A stretch of 64,000 bases of DNA, from the NCBI RefSeq assembly GCF_964340395.1, contig NC_135549.1, positions 31,189,332-31,253,331 of the forward strand, written 5' to 3'. The DNA is from Glandiceps talaboti. Taxonomy: Eukaryota > Hemichordata > Enteropneusta > Spengelidae. Positions 39,681 to 52,944 of the stretch are shown piece after piece. The position numbers and the translations under genes were made by a program. The notes below the pieces were generated by a model. The model ran no database searches. It saw nothing but the letters and a program-made list of their open reading frames with translations, and was not told the origin of the DNA. Positions within the stretch are counted from its first letter, which is position 1; every line of letters begins with the position of its first letter.

Positions 39681-42600
39681 ATTGTATTACTGTATTCGAG
39701 CTGGTCTTATCACTCCATTTTATATAGTAGTGATACATAGTTGCTTCAAAACGAGATTTCAAAAAGGTAACCTTATTATTATTACTTTAAAACTTAACAT
39801 TATTTTCAATGTATGCACTTTACAAGAAAAATGAAACGTTGCCAAAAACAGTTAAAGATATTCACATTCAAGATCTGTTGATCCATAAATTTATCGAAGT
39901 TGCCAACAAAAAATCAATTCACAGAAATGGCTATAACATAATCAGTTAAACCATTAAAACAATCCAAATTAAAATTCAAAGCTCACATACATGTACGGCT
40001 TTGTACACTGATGTAGTATGTAAATAAGTTTAGAGATAATGGACTATATTTTATCAGCATCAAAACACGTTTGTCATCTATTTGTAAAATCTGACAGGGT
40101 TAAATTCGAAAATAAGCATCAGAGACGTCACTTAAATCACATGTGCTCAAATGATCGCCTTCGTGTGACACTGAACTAGAACTTAGTTGAACAGCCAATA
40201 TGTTATGATCTGTCAAAGTACATTATCTGTCATATATCATGATCACGATCAGAAATCCTGTCATTTGTGCGATTTGTTATTCAAATTAAACAATTAAATG
40301 AAATTCCTACACTCTGAACAGTGTTGCAACTCAACCTACCAAACTTAGTTCGACCACTCTTTGGAAAACCAAAATTTCAGAGGGTATTTACGAGATGTAC
40401 TTTATGTTTCTTGGACGACGTCATTTTGAATGCCGATCTTCGGATTTTCGGTTAGTTTCGGAAACAATCGGAAGCCAATGCCGCCAAGCTCCGTTCCATT
40501 TCTCACGTTCGGTAATGTCCGGTTGACACTTGTGCTTGGTTGAGTAGATCTCCCCACCCGAACGTCAACTCGGCAAAGCAAAAACCGATATTCCGAGTAC
40601 GATAACATATTGAGTACGATCGATTAGATCATCTATATTTCGTTACTAACGGAAATAGAGAGTTCATTTTTAAGGCTTTCCTTAGAAATTTGAAATAATC
40701 AAAGTACAAATTTTTTTAGCAGCTGAATAGCTGAAAAGCCGGGCAATCTGGTCGGTGGCCAGCTTAAAATGAACACGCTGATCATGAATTGATCAAAAAT
40801 TGGCAGTCCAGGCTATTCTTTTAGTTGTATCTCTGCACATTCCAACCATTATGATTATAGTACTAGCTAGGTTAAAGGTTAGGGGATGACATATAAAACA
40901 ACAACAAAATGTGCTCCCTGATCCGAAAGACATTTTAGAGGGAGTCTTAAATAGGGGATCTGTAGCGGTTGTAGCATAGTAAAAGTGATATAGCAAAAGC
41001 GCTACAGATTCAGATATGAATCGGTTCTGTCTATTTGCGTATGCGTTAGAAGAATTATAGCGTTTGATTTGGGTTAAACGAAAAAACACGAAAAAAGCCC
41101 TCAAAATCACACAAAAATGCAGCCATAATGAGAGCGACCTAAGACACCAATACCATTTCAAAAAAGACAAAAAATATATTATAAATAAGACAATTATTGA
41201 CTCACTTCTGTCATGAGATTGAAAATCACATCCATCTATCTTGGGGATGTTCCATCTGAAAGTGAATTCATTGGCCAAACTGTTGTCCATTGCCCACATA
41301 ACCCAACCCAACACAATCCGTACAAGAGAAAAAAAATAGCATGATGTAAAAAACGAAGCAAATAAAATCTATCCTAGCATGATGTCAGTTATCCCAACCA
41401 AACAGGTAGGCACAATTTTGGGCTTCCTCCTTCTTTACAAGTCGCATCTTCCATCGAGCCTCAGCAATTCACAGACAGACATTACAGATAGATGTGTAGC
41501 CATTTTGAACTTTTTGAGCTGTCGTCGTAGTAAGACTGAATTACAAGTATTTGAAAAGGTATTGAGAACCAATCAAAATAAACAGCAAAAATGAACCCAT
41601 CACCTGTGATTTTACATTTTGGCGGGAAACTATTGTCTCTATGTGAGTATTAACGAGCAAGTATTACACGTTATATTTTGTGACAGCCAATCAACGTCAG
41701 AATTTTACTCGGCGGGAATTTACAAGTGGTGTTAACAACATCCTTACATAACACACCCGCGGGTGCACACCATATTTTAATCAATTGTTTCTCGCGAAAT
41801 GCAAATAGTCGGAAAACGGCGCATGATTTGTGAAAGCGCTCTGACCGCAAAAGTCGGGACGAGTCGCCCCCGTTTGAATTACATACCTTAGTAATAAAAT
41901 GGAATGTCAGAGCCCAACAAATAAAATGAAATAGGACGACTTCACCTACAATGTAAAACGAACGTGTATCTATAGGAAGTTTGCGATTTTCCATCTCTTT
42001 ATGTTAATATCAGTTTGTACGATCCAGAAGTAAAAATGTACACGGCGGCGTCGTTAGCATAATTCCATCGATAACTTGAAGAACAATCCTCCGGTTTAAA
42101 ATCTTAGTATAAATTATAGTCTATGTTTTATATTACTTCCAAATGTATGCAAACTATATGATAAGCTATTTCAGTATAACATATTGTTCATGTATATCTT
42201 CAGATGTCAACCTTTGTACATTTGTAACAAAATTGTTATGTTAATTAAGACATGAAAACAAAATTTGGGGTGGGTGTCTCATCATTATATTTCCATAAAG
42301 TACGTTTTTCTGCCTTGCACATATCCCAGTTAGAAAAAAAATCACCAGTGTTTTTTAAAAATATTATATAATTATTTATGTTAAAACGTAACAGTATATT
42401 CATGTAAGTATCCCCATTTCCATGGTAATCACTACTTCCGTGGTATACTGTGACACCTCTGACGCGTGACGGCGGCAATTTGAACGATACACATGCATTC
42501 CCTTGTAATAAAAAATAATAATAAAAGTTGTACGAAGTTGCAGACGTAGACGGAGACACTCAAGCCTCACTCGACCTTCAAAGTTTTCGTAGTGTTCGAC

Positions 42601-42971
42601 AGGTGAGGCCAAACCATTTGAAGAGAATTGCTTGTCCTTGGTGTCTGTTATTTGTAACTTTACATGTAACCTGCAATGGATCAATTCAACCAGAAGAGGG
42701 GTACTTTTCTACGTACATACATATCGATCGTCTATATTGTCTATTTGCTCATACGAATAACAATCGGGTGATAATACAAAGTACTGGTATATACAGTTCA
42801 TAATAAATATAATTAAATGAACATATGTACAATAATATATACTTGATTTGGCACATAATCCCTCGTGCTTGTTTGAAATACCAAGATATGATTCAGTACA
42901 CTTCAATGACAACTCATACAAATCCACGCCAGATCTAGATTTTCGCATACTGTACTCATAGCTCGTCCAGT
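39681..42971. other. Unique AT-rich DNA, no recognised gene
   Basis: I see no conserved domain, repeat array or RNA gene here. The longest open frame is 173 codons on the minus strand (40,793-41,314). It has a hydrophobic middle but no recognisable family, and a GTGAGT lies inside it near 41,205. The part up to that donor could be a short first exon, but it would end in phase 1, which does not match the phase-0 modules of the array. Confidence 0.5.
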
Positions 42972-42978
42972 CTCAGAC

Positions 42979-44810
42979 CAGGGGCATGAGGCAACAATTC
43001 TGGTGAAACCCAAAAAATGATATCCAGGTAATAACGGCCCAAGTTAGCTATGAGTCACATTTACATACTTACTTCTTTATTTGTAGTTTATTTTAATAAA
43101 CTCATTATACACGTCTACACATATTTGTTATTTTGGGTATGTATTTGTACACTTTCCGGTCTTTTAAAAAATGAAACATTTTTAATAATCGCAGAAAAAG
43201 TTTATATAAATATGGAAGACTCCAAAAAAGAATAAAGGAAAAGAAAATATATGGATAGATTTTGTCTGTAATGATTTAATTGGAACATGATCATGGTGCA
43301 TGCAAAATCGACGCTTAGTTCGATCGCGACAGCTGACGCTTCGATGCGTGACGCGCTGCTTGCCGTGCTCGAGCTCGAGCGCATTCCTTGCTTAAACTTG
43401 TAATACAGAGGGGTAGTCTGGTCCCCTGCCCCCTTTCTACCGCTGCTGGCGCTACACTCACGAAAGGAGTCAGGTATGGGCCACTTAATGCATGGCTGTG
43501 ATTGGCCATTACTATCGAGTGTGCTAATTGGTCAAAAAGTTTATTGACAAAAAAAAAAAAAAATTAAGCGAAGTCCGTCACTCCCACAAACTACACATGT
43601 TGCTGTGTTTATTTTCACTGGGTTTTACTGACAGTGACAGCCATGTTGCTACGACTCACCAAATTGAACTTTACGCGTATACGAGCGTCTGTACTGTTGA
43701 TTGGCTAGTGATGTCACGTGGTAGTCCGACATTTTTGTCAAGATCCTGACAAAAATGGTGGCCCATACCTGACTCCTTTCGTGAGTGTAGCGCCAGCAGC
43801 GGTAGAAAGGGGGCAGGGGACCAGACTATACAGAGGGGTAGGACAAGGCATCGAATTAACCAATCACGACGCTTCAATTCGAACATGTGACCCGTGAATT
43901 TTCGCTCGAAGCTCGATACCACCTGCTGCCCTCTTGTGGTGAGGTATATATTTCGCATGTTTCAGTACGTTGTGGCCAGAGTGATTGCGTTTGCGGGACA
44001 GTAAAATAGATTGCCGAAACAGCATATTATATGAACTGAAGCTCCGAAACGGTGCGTCTTTTGCGAGGGATATAAACCAAAACACAATTGATAATATCTT
44101 GGTTTAATCAATATTTGATGCCGTAGAGTTACGGTAGGCTCGAACACACGGTCGATTCCGGTCTATATTATTTTCATAAATTTACGTAAAAATAATCATT
44201 AATCATTACTCGTCATATCTGTGTCTCTTCAAAATATACCTTTGAATGAAAGAGAAAACGTAACAACATCATTTAACTGAGTAAACAAAAACGCGTAAGT
44301 TTGCCCGAAACAGAAAGCGTCCGTGAACGAGGGCGATGTGGTTTCAATCTTACGACGAAAAAGAACACCAGAGTGTCCTACCCTTCCTTTTTTAGCAATT
44401 GAGCAAATTGAGCAAATTGAGCAAATGTCGAGCTCGTGCATATTGAATTTTCAAAATCCAGTACTTGTATGGACGGTTGCAAAGATTCGAATCATTCGAG
44501 CTCGCGATCGCGAGCGCGCGACAAGACAGATAATTTATATGACCGTTGGGGGCGCTACACAATCGGTACAATCCACACACGTTAGACGAGACAAGCATTA
44601 CGCATGATTAACGTCCCAGTCCGCCGTATTCTATTTATATTTCAGCGCGTTTCAAGTTACTGTATGTATTTTTCTGTGTATTTTAATTGGATATTAATTA
44701 TTGATTCAAGATAATGAAGTAATTATAAACTTGACGGAACTTTTTGATATTGTCTTTATTCATGTTATTCAATTGTTGATAGACACCAGAATTGTTGCCT
44801 CATGCCCTTG
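42979..44810. mobile_element. hAT-like non-autonomous DNA transposon, 1,832 bp
   Basis: The ends are inverted copies of a 27-bp terminal repeat with one mismatch. The left terminus reads CAGGGGCATGAGGCAACAAT and continues TCTGGTG (42,979-43,005); the right terminus is its inverse at 44,784-44,810. The seven bases CTCAGAC flank both sides (42,972-42,978 and 44,811-44,817), as expected of a target duplication. CA-GGG starts and 8-bp duplications are typical of hAT elements; the visible duplication here is seven. No transposase frame lies inside. A second miniature element (43,414-43,828) is nested within it. Confidence 0.8.
43414..43828. mobile_element. TAGTCT-family miniature element with ~70-bp inverted termini
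   Basis: It starts TAGTCTGGTCCCCTGCC and ends with the inverse of that sequence; the termini pair over about 70 bp with almost no mismatch. The flanking direct repeat is TACAGAGGGG (43,404-43,413 and 43,829-43,838). The 415-bp element has no coding potential and includes a poly-A stretch near 43,548. It sits inside the hAT-like element and is therefore younger. Confidence 0.88.
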
Positions 44811-44817
44811 CTCAGAC

Positions 44818-46440
44818 AACACTACACAAGTGCAAGTGTGTCGTACGCGTGTCCGAGGTCCAATAATTTGATCGTGTATATTGCTTGAAATTTACTTTCA
44901 GAAGAAAAACGTGTGGGTTTATCGAAATTCTTTGCCTATATTTTCACGTATACATAATGATTCACAACAACGGCGCGATCGTCATCGTGTATGATTTTCT
45001 CCCAACTCCTCGTACTTAGCCCCGTACTAGATAGGCTTCCTTTGACCGAGTGACACGATAAACAAAGCTCACAAAATGCAAGTTTTTTTCCGCATCCGCA
45101 TATTTGTTATAAAGACGTTTCTTTTTATCGACGGTAATTACTATTTAGGTTTGTTGACAATTTTATTTCATCGCACTGTATTCGTACGCTCATACCTATG
45201 TGTTTACAGCACTTGAACTTTGGCATACTTTTGATAACTGTTCCGTGTCGGTCCTTGCCAATGTTAGTAAGAATGAAGTAAAGTATATTAAAAAATTATT
45301 TGACATTTGTAAATAAAATAAGATTGATAATACGAAAAGAATTATTCGGTTTTCGTGAATGTTTTCGGTCAAATTCCAATGAATGTCTGACAAGTTCATA
45401 CAATGAGCATGATTTACTGGAGGAATCCCGTACTGCAAATGGTAACTATATAGCTTTTAGTCACACATCTACTAGACTAGTATTCATGCCTGCCCCGTGC
45501 ATCTCGTCAAAATTAAAGGTAGTCACAATTTTTAATCTGAATATCAATGAATAGCAGTGCTCAAATTTATTTTTTCAGACAAGAACAAAGAACAACTTCA
45601 AAATAAGTCACAGTGAACATATGATTGAATACAAACTTTGAGAAATCCTAAACTTGTAACCACTTGTTTCATTTTTGAAATTGTTAATACACTGCTGTGT
45701 TTATCATTCCCTCTTCAAATTCATGACATTTTGAAGAAGAAAAAATCCCCGACTTTAAAAAAGTACCAAATGTGAACGAAAAACTTACAAATAATACAGT
45801 CAAACAAACTTTATTTTTTATTAATTAACCGTTACTGGCTGTGTATCATGATTTGGTCCTGCTATATTAAATGACAGCATAGCTAGTTGCATACCGTAAA
45901 CTTGATACGGAAAGCTGACATTAGGTGTCCTTGAAACTCAGAACTTGAATCTTTAACTATAACTATCAACAACGTCAAAGTTTGGATGCTTTGTAAATAC
46001 CACAGTAATTCTTTTCTGATTTGCACATCAAGTTCGTTCTTCATGTCTGACCGGGCGCACATGCATCGACCGTCTGCCATGCCAGTGATTACGCATTGAT
46101 TCAGTGCCCAACATTCACATATGTCACTGTCAACATCATGCAGCACGATCCCCTAACACAGCTTTTTCGGAATCAAAATACACATGTACTCATTTTGTTT
46201 CCATTAATCTAACCCATCAACAAATGAAAATCACAACGTGTCCCATAAATTTTGTTTACTAAGGCTTCTGAGCTGTGGCAGATACATGTTCCGGTAGCAA
46301 GTTCGGTGTTTCGCACACGTCAGTGAGTATGTCAGTCACGACAGTCACGGTAGACAAAACATGTAACGAGAGACGTCCATTTCGACGTCTCATCTACTCC
46401 ACCTAATACGGCGGCCCACAGGTGACAGACGAAAACTAAA
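44818..46440. other. Non-coding DNA, nothing recognised
   Basis: Open frames of up to 87 codons occur, but none resembles a known protein and none has convincing splice or start context. Confidence 0.5.
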
Positions 46441-47025
46441 TTTGTGCTATAAATAATTGATTTTTGAGGGCAAAATATTTAATAAAAGGATAACACTTTT
46501 ATTTCATATGACAAAACATTAATTTCTTGGGTCAATATAGAAATATCAAAGCAAAAAACTACAATTTCTGTGACAAATAAATTCTTTTTACTGAGCAGAA
46601 AATTAATTTGCGAGTTTTATTCATGTGGCTCAAACTTTATTTTCGTGTGATAACATTTAAGTTGCGGGATAAAAAGTTTAATTGTTGGTGCAATGTTTGA
46701 AACATGAGAACAGTTTTTTCTAAAGTTTTCTAACAAAACTTAAAATACCTCATTGCAAACTATTAATCCAGTTAACCAAGTTTTCGTGAAAAAACTCTAA
46801 ATTTGTGTAAAAAAATATTTAAATGTCAAGCCGTAATATGAATTTAAGTCCATTACAATCTTATACTCTGACAGCAGAAACAACATTTGATACTATACAA
46901 CCTCCTTTTCTTATCGACGAGATTTACTTAACACAGGATGCAACATTAATGTTTGGGGACGAAACATTAATATGCGAGGACAAAACTTTCTTTTTGCTTG
47001 ACGGAAGTTGGACTGCATGACGGAA
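46440..47025. repeat. Degenerate short tandem repeat (GACAAAAC..TTAATTT type)
   Basis: Loosely periodic copies of a motif of about 30-40 bp with a core like gacaaaac followed by attaattt and tgcg or tgggg recur across the stretch, for example tgacaaaacattaatttctt and ggacgaaacattaatatgcg. The drift is heavy, so boundaries and unit length are approximate. Confidence 0.45.
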
Positions 47026-47614
47026 ATTGATTATATATCCCACAATCCTCGGCACACTCTTGGCGGCTATTTCAACTTCGCGACCAGCGCTATATCTGAT
47101 CATGTCAAGTGGTAAACACATCAATTGTTTCCAGTGTATAAATGTTTTTTTTTAAAGATAATAAAGGACGGAAACACCATTCCCATCAATACTAGTATTC
47201 CTGGACCCAATCTCATTAAAATCTGATGTGGTGAAAGCAGCTAAATGCTTTATTTACCTCTATTCCCATCGTTTTGTGATGTTTCCCACGCAGGCGGCGA
47301 TCACTTGGAACAAAAGCAAGCGACACAAACTGTGGAAATAGAGATAAATAAAGCATTTAGCTGCTCTCAAAACATCAGATTTCAGATTGTCCTGGACCAA
47401 TGGGGAAAAATGGACCGATCGCATTCTCAAGAATTAAAAGTTATTTTGAAAATAATTGTGTCCTGTGGAATAGTTGTAGAATATATATCTTGAAAGTTGG
47501 ACCCTGAATGCACAACACCTCGAATAACAGACAGACTAAAAACGAAGAATGCACATCTGCCCTATACATTCCAACGCTAATCTAGGTACCGAGAATGGCA
47601 CTGTGGCTGTAATA

Positions 47615-47819
47615 TATCCCCCCTCCCTCCCTCCCTCCCTTTGCCTGTCTGCCTGTCTGCCTGTCAGCCTGTCTATCTGCCAGCCTGCCTGCCTGCCTGC
47701 CTGCCTGTCTGTCTGCCTGCCTGCCTGCCTGTCTGTCTGCCTGCCTGCCTGTCTGCCTGCCTGCCTGTCTGTCTGTGCCTATCTGCCTGTCAGCCTGTCT
47801 ATCTGCCTGCCTGCCTGCC

Positions 47820-47858
<39 letters not shown>

Positions 47859-48066
47859 GTGTGTATGTGTGTGTATGTATGTATGTATGTATGTATGTAT
47901 GCATGCATGTATGTATGTATGTATGTATGTATGTATGTATGTATGTATGTATGTATGTATGTATGTATGTATGTATGTATGTATGTATGTATGTATGTAT
48001 GTATGTATGTATGTATGTATGTATGTATGTATGTATGTATGTATGTATGTATGTATGTATGTATGC
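47615..48066. repeat. Compound microsatellite (CCCT)n, (CTGC/CTGT)n, (GTAT)n
   Basis: CCCT units at 47,615-47,640 are followed by mixed CTGC/CTGT units to about 47,858 and about 48 GTAT units to 48,066. Large open frames in all six frames here are by-products of a four-base period with no stop codons. Confidence 0.97.
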
Positions 48067-48238
48067 ATATATGGATGACGGGATGTAGCACACGCAAATG
48101 CACGGACAGACAGACTATCTGTGTCTTTATAATAATCATTCCTTCTGATGTAGTTCATAATTCTTCTTAATAGTTAATACACCCATGATATCTATCACGG
48201 CTTTCAATTCTCCAAGTGTATGTGTATGCAAGCAAGCA

Positions 48239-48378
<140 letters not shown>

Positions 48379-49486
48379 AAACCATGAAATTATTTGCTGA
48401 TATTTGGTTTCAATCACATGTGGCTCTCGTCTAGTTGAAATTTGGTTTCAGTGGACATGGTCTAATCACCAATTTTCACACGCAAAATATGTACTATTAA
48501 ACAGTTTAAAAAGTTAAAATTGTGTTACAATACACATCAATGACGCTATTGTATATTTTCTCAGTTTAGTCGCCTGGTGGCGCTGTTCATGCTGCAAACT
48601 GCATCTTTTCGTGATTCTATTTATAGCTAAAATGAATACTTTGAAACCGACATTTTTCGATGTTTAGCCAAGTAAGCTTATTCTTCAATACATCATGAAT
48701 TACTTCAGAGATGTCTCTTACACACAATGAAATCAAAAGGTTCTGTAAACAAAATCCCTTGGAAAAAAGGAAGTTAGCTTCACCAAGATCCAAAATTGAG
48801 ATTCACCCGTTGTTTTCATTCATATCATTACTACTTTGCCCACGTTAACACACTACCAAAACTTTAAAAGGTACTTATAAGACGAAATGTCATTTACGAA
48901 GTACTTATAACTGGTTTTATTTATGGACATTGAAAAAACACTTTTAAATTGCTATGAATTCACGCGGCATTTTGACTTCTAAAACAAAACACGGGGGTGA
49001 TTATTATGTTTGTGCGATTGTCATGTTGCAGGAACCCGTGCCATCAGATTTATTATACCCACATGTCTGTCCCTCATATCAAATGCCAAATGTTTACAAG
49101 ATCTTTGTGGAACTTTAAAGCGTCCTCTTAATCATTGGGTTGGGTAATGTCACGGCTATTCATCACATAAAGTCTACGGTAAGAATTTACGGCAGGGAGG
49201 AGTGGGGATATTTTGTAGCCCCCTGCCCAATAATTTTCGTAACCCCCGACACATATTTTAATATCTATAATTATACCCCCCCCCCCACTTCCGTACAACT
49301 GTATGGTACACTGCATTAAAGTGTCAATCGATTACAATATAAGAGATCTAAATTTCATTACCAAAATAGATGCAATAAAATGTCTTACATTGGGCTGTAA
49401 CCTACACTCAGTCTTTGAAATACTTGGCCAGCAGGGTTTTTTCTTTCAATTTTGAAACAGCATCACCCATGATAGCTTGTGGGAGA
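48379..49486. other. Fold-back interior, no gene recognised
   Basis: Unremarkable sequence with a C12 run near 49,276. No conserved frame or RNA gene seen. Confidence 0.5.
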
Positions 49487-49904
<418 letters not shown>

Positions 49905-50407
49905 AGGAAGGGAGGCTGGGAGGGAGGGAGGGAGAAGAGAGATTAAGGCATACATATTTCGTATATAATCACCCATCTTATCACTGACTGTAGGCTTTTG
50001 AATTCATTGTGGCAAAGCTGCAAGAAATGTTCAAATGTACTCGGTAAACGACCACTCCCGATGTGTACTTTGGTTCAAATAATGAGCTAAACATTTCGTG
50101 CCCCTCCCCTTTCAAACGATCAGAATTTCCATGTCCCCCCTTAAAACTTCCAATTTGTTGCCCCCCCCCCCCCATTTGTCCTCAGACCCCCTGCCATTAA
50201 TTCAGAACTGAAATACTCTTCGTAATCTCTCGATAACAGGTCTCAATTCTGTGATTATGTCGTGAAGTCACATATCTATGAGCATTTGGGTCATCCCAAA
50301 CCAAAGCACTATATATAGTTTGTGTCGCTTGCTTTTGTTCCGAGTTATCGCCGCCTGCGTGGGAAACATCATAAAACGATGGAAATAGAGGTAAATAAAG
50401 CATTTAG

Positions 50408-50564
50408 TAGTCTTGCTAGACGTTCGGGCTTTCTTTCGATGCTATAACTATAAGCGAACGAAGTTCGCATGTGAGGGCTTGCCCGATGTTCCATCCTCGA
50501 TAGCGTTGTTCAGCTGTGTGTCGTATTTTATCGGAAGAACATCCGAGGGCTAGCTGATTGACTA
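50408..50564. mobile_element. TAGTCT-family miniature element inside the fold-back arm
   Basis: An insertion absent from the matching left arm begins TAGTCTTGCTAG and ends CTAGCTGATTGACTA, flanked by AGCATTTAG on both sides (50,399-50,407 and 50,565-50,573). The uninterrupted arm at 47,240-47,250 shows the empty site, which proves the 9-bp duplication. An internal palindrome (gcgaacgaagttcgc) is present. Confidence 0.85.
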
Positions 50565-50788
50565 AGCATTTAGCTGCTTTCACCACATCAGATTTTAATG
50601 AGATTGGGTCCAGGAATACAAGTATTGATGGGAATTGTACGGTGTTTCCGTCCTTTATTATCTTTAAAAAAAAAAAAACATACACTGGAAACAATTGATG
50701 TGGTGGGTTTTTTTTCTTTCTTTTTTCTTTTTTTTTTAATTTTTGTGCTGGAATTCCTCCCAGCGATTTTCTGTTATGCAGACAAATA

Positions 50789-50837
50789 CTCACAAACAAA
50801 CAAACAAACAAACAAATAAACAAACAAACAAACAAAC
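50789..50837. repeat. (AAAC)n microsatellite
   Basis: About eleven CAAA units, with one CAAATAAA variant, downstream of a poly-T stretch in the second insertion of the fold-back arm. Confidence 0.9.
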
Positions 50838-51061
50838 ACAAATTCTACAGAGATCCATTCGGGTTTGGGACTACGTGACCGGGCTGTGTAGCACGCTCTA
50901 TATCACGTTGCTGTGGAACTGTCAAGGCTTTCCCAGTCAGTCCACAGGCTATCCCAGAGTCACCCAGGCCCGGCAAACATAGCACCTGCGGGCTCCGTGT
51001 ACCACTTGACATGATCAGATATAGTGCTGGTCGCGAAGTTGAAATAGCCGCCAAGAGTGTG

Positions 51062-51740
51062 TCTGGCCGTGAACTAAGATAATTTTGATGTCTGCGCCAA
51101 AGCGACGTAAGGTGGGGAAAATTATTGCGTCATTTGTAATTTTAGGGGGCCAATGTCGCAAGGTCACGGCCTCGGCAGAACTGGTCTAAGACGCCATGAG
51201 GAACCTTAGAATTTTGCTGTACTCAGAGGTCGGTCGGAAATAAAAAAAAAATTCTTTTTTTTCTGATGTCGGAGCTGCAAATTAGGGTCGGTCGGGAGAT
51301 GAGAAACAGAAAAATAAAAAGGGTCGCCCTTAAGGTACGCCGTGGCGGGGCGCCCTCACACATCGGCCAACCCGGGTGAGAGGAGGTCGGTGAGGGCGGA
51401 ACGTCACGACGTATCTTACAGTCTAACCAGAGTCTAGCCAGGTATAGGTAGCTTGATTTACAAACTCTTGCAACCTTTCACAAACACGCTCTACCACTGT
51501 AAGAGCTGAAACAAATGAATTGGAACGGCACATTTTTTAAATCGTATTATGTTTTTGTCATAGTGATTTGTATTTTGGACCTGTGGCCTTTGAATTAAAA
51601 TGTAAAAACACCAGTGTAGTACAAGTGGGTGTTAAGGGTTATTTTAGTCTGTTTATTGTGCTGTCGACACACATCGTAATAACAACCTACTCAGAAGCTC
51701 ATAAAATCTGTAGAGATTTCAAAAGTTATCCGGCTTAAAA
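51062..51740. other. Intergenic DNA with a duplicated GGTCGGTCGG motif
   Basis: The motif ggtcggtcgg occurs near 51,229 and 51,286 on either side of an A-rich stretch. It may be part of a dispersed repeat. Nothing else recognised. Confidence 0.4.
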
Positions 51741-51743
51741 ACG

Positions 51744-51935
51744 ATGTTGAAAGTCTCACAGGGGTTTGCAACAGATGATGATGATGATGACAACATATAT
51801 GTATGCGACGCCGGGAGTAAGAGTAAGAAGTTTGACTCAAAAGACACATGTTTATGCAGTATTGGAAAGGAAATGCTTGATATCAAAATCCTGCAAAGAG
51901 TTGCAGTAAATTATTACGAACTCAGGCCTAATTAG
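51744..51935 (+). pseudogene. Possible NHL-repeat (TRIM-NHL-like) gene fragment
   Basis: The open frame has the beat of NHL beta-propeller repeats: GFATDDDDDDNIYVCDAGSK, then KKFDSKDTCLCSIGKEMLD, then RVAVN. The family pattern is a glycine, a short hydrophobic-acidic stretch, NIYV.D.G, then ..F...G....IG and a final VAV. An aspartate run (six GAT/GAC codons) replaces part of the loop. It lacks neighbouring repeats, a RING or B-box, and an obvious acceptor, so a decayed piece is more likely than a working gene. Assignment rests on pattern recognition only. Confidence 0.4.
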
Positions 51936-51956
51936 TTTTGTTTGTGAAAACAAACA

Positions 51957-52007
51957 CAAACAAACAAATAAATAAATGAATAAATAAATAAATAAATAAA
52001 TAAATAC
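51957..52007. repeat. (AAAC/AAAT)n microsatellite
   Basis: CAAA units grade into about nine AAAT units. Confidence 0.95.
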
Positions 52008-52509
52008 TGACCAACATCAACAATAGAGTAATCACAAATCTGTATCAACAATAATGAATTTCGCATCAAGAATTAGTGAGTGTATGTTTTTCTTAGATGC
52101 AAAAAATAGTCACAAATTCCAAAGGTGGCGTTATTCAGTGTTTATCATTCCGAGGAATCTTGCGTGAGTTTGAAGTGCATCCCCGGAATGATAGAATGCT
52201 CGGAACAAAAAAATTAAGACTACAATTTATTGTAATGACTTATTGCAGCTACTTGTACAAGTTCATGTGGTAGGAGCATTCGTCTGTCATGGCAGACAAT
52301 CGGCCCCCCTTCGTGCGTTGCCCCATAACTCGCGCCCCGGCCTGGGAAGTCGCCAGCGAACAGAAGAACATATATACATGTTTTTACAACTTACAATTGT
52401 GCGACGTGTCAAAGGTTATGTCATCTTAATCACTTTTGTATGAAGACATCTTAATCTCTGTAATATATTTTTGGTGTCTAGATGGGAAATTGTTCAAAGC
52501 AAAATGATC

Positions 52510-52615
52510 GTTGAAAAAAGTTGAAAAAAAAAGTTAAAAAATAAAAAGTTGAAAAAAAATTGAAAAAAAGTGAAAACAATTTGAAAAAAAAATTGAAAAA
52601 TAAAAAACTTTAACA
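52510..52615. repeat. A-rich GTTGAAAAA-type degenerate repeat
   Basis: Roughly nine irregular units of gttgaaaaaaa/gtgaaaac. This explains the lysine- or phenylalanine-rich open frames nearby. Confidence 0.7.
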
Positions 52616-52944
52616 AAAAATATATTTTGACATTCAACTATATGTAATCCTTTAAAAAAAATTCTAGTTTGACGAAAAATAAAACAAATATTCTCGAATA
52701 AATGAAAACTTATTTCAATTAAAATAATATGAAGGCCCATACATACATTAGTATGAAGGCCCATTAGGGAAGCAAAAAAAAAACCAAGTCATTGAGAATG
52801 ACATAGTCCCCACTATGATTGGGTTTTAAGGAATTATCACTACTCTGATCACGCAACAACACCTGTGAACCTAAATCAAACAGACTAAATTGAGTCTGCT
52901 TGTTGGACATGGAACATGCCTACAACAATAAAGGATTGGTCGGG

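Noticed and set aside
40793-41314. 173-codon minus-strand open frame as a gene or as the first exon of the array gene
   Set aside because: No recognisable family, biased hydrophobic composition from AT-rich DNA, and the only good donor inside it gives phase 1, incompatible with phase-0 modules.
47549-48170. Large overlapping open frames on both strands (up to ~185 codons)
   Set aside because: They are translations of CTGC/CTGT and GTAT microsatellites, open in several frames at once; no protein is implied.
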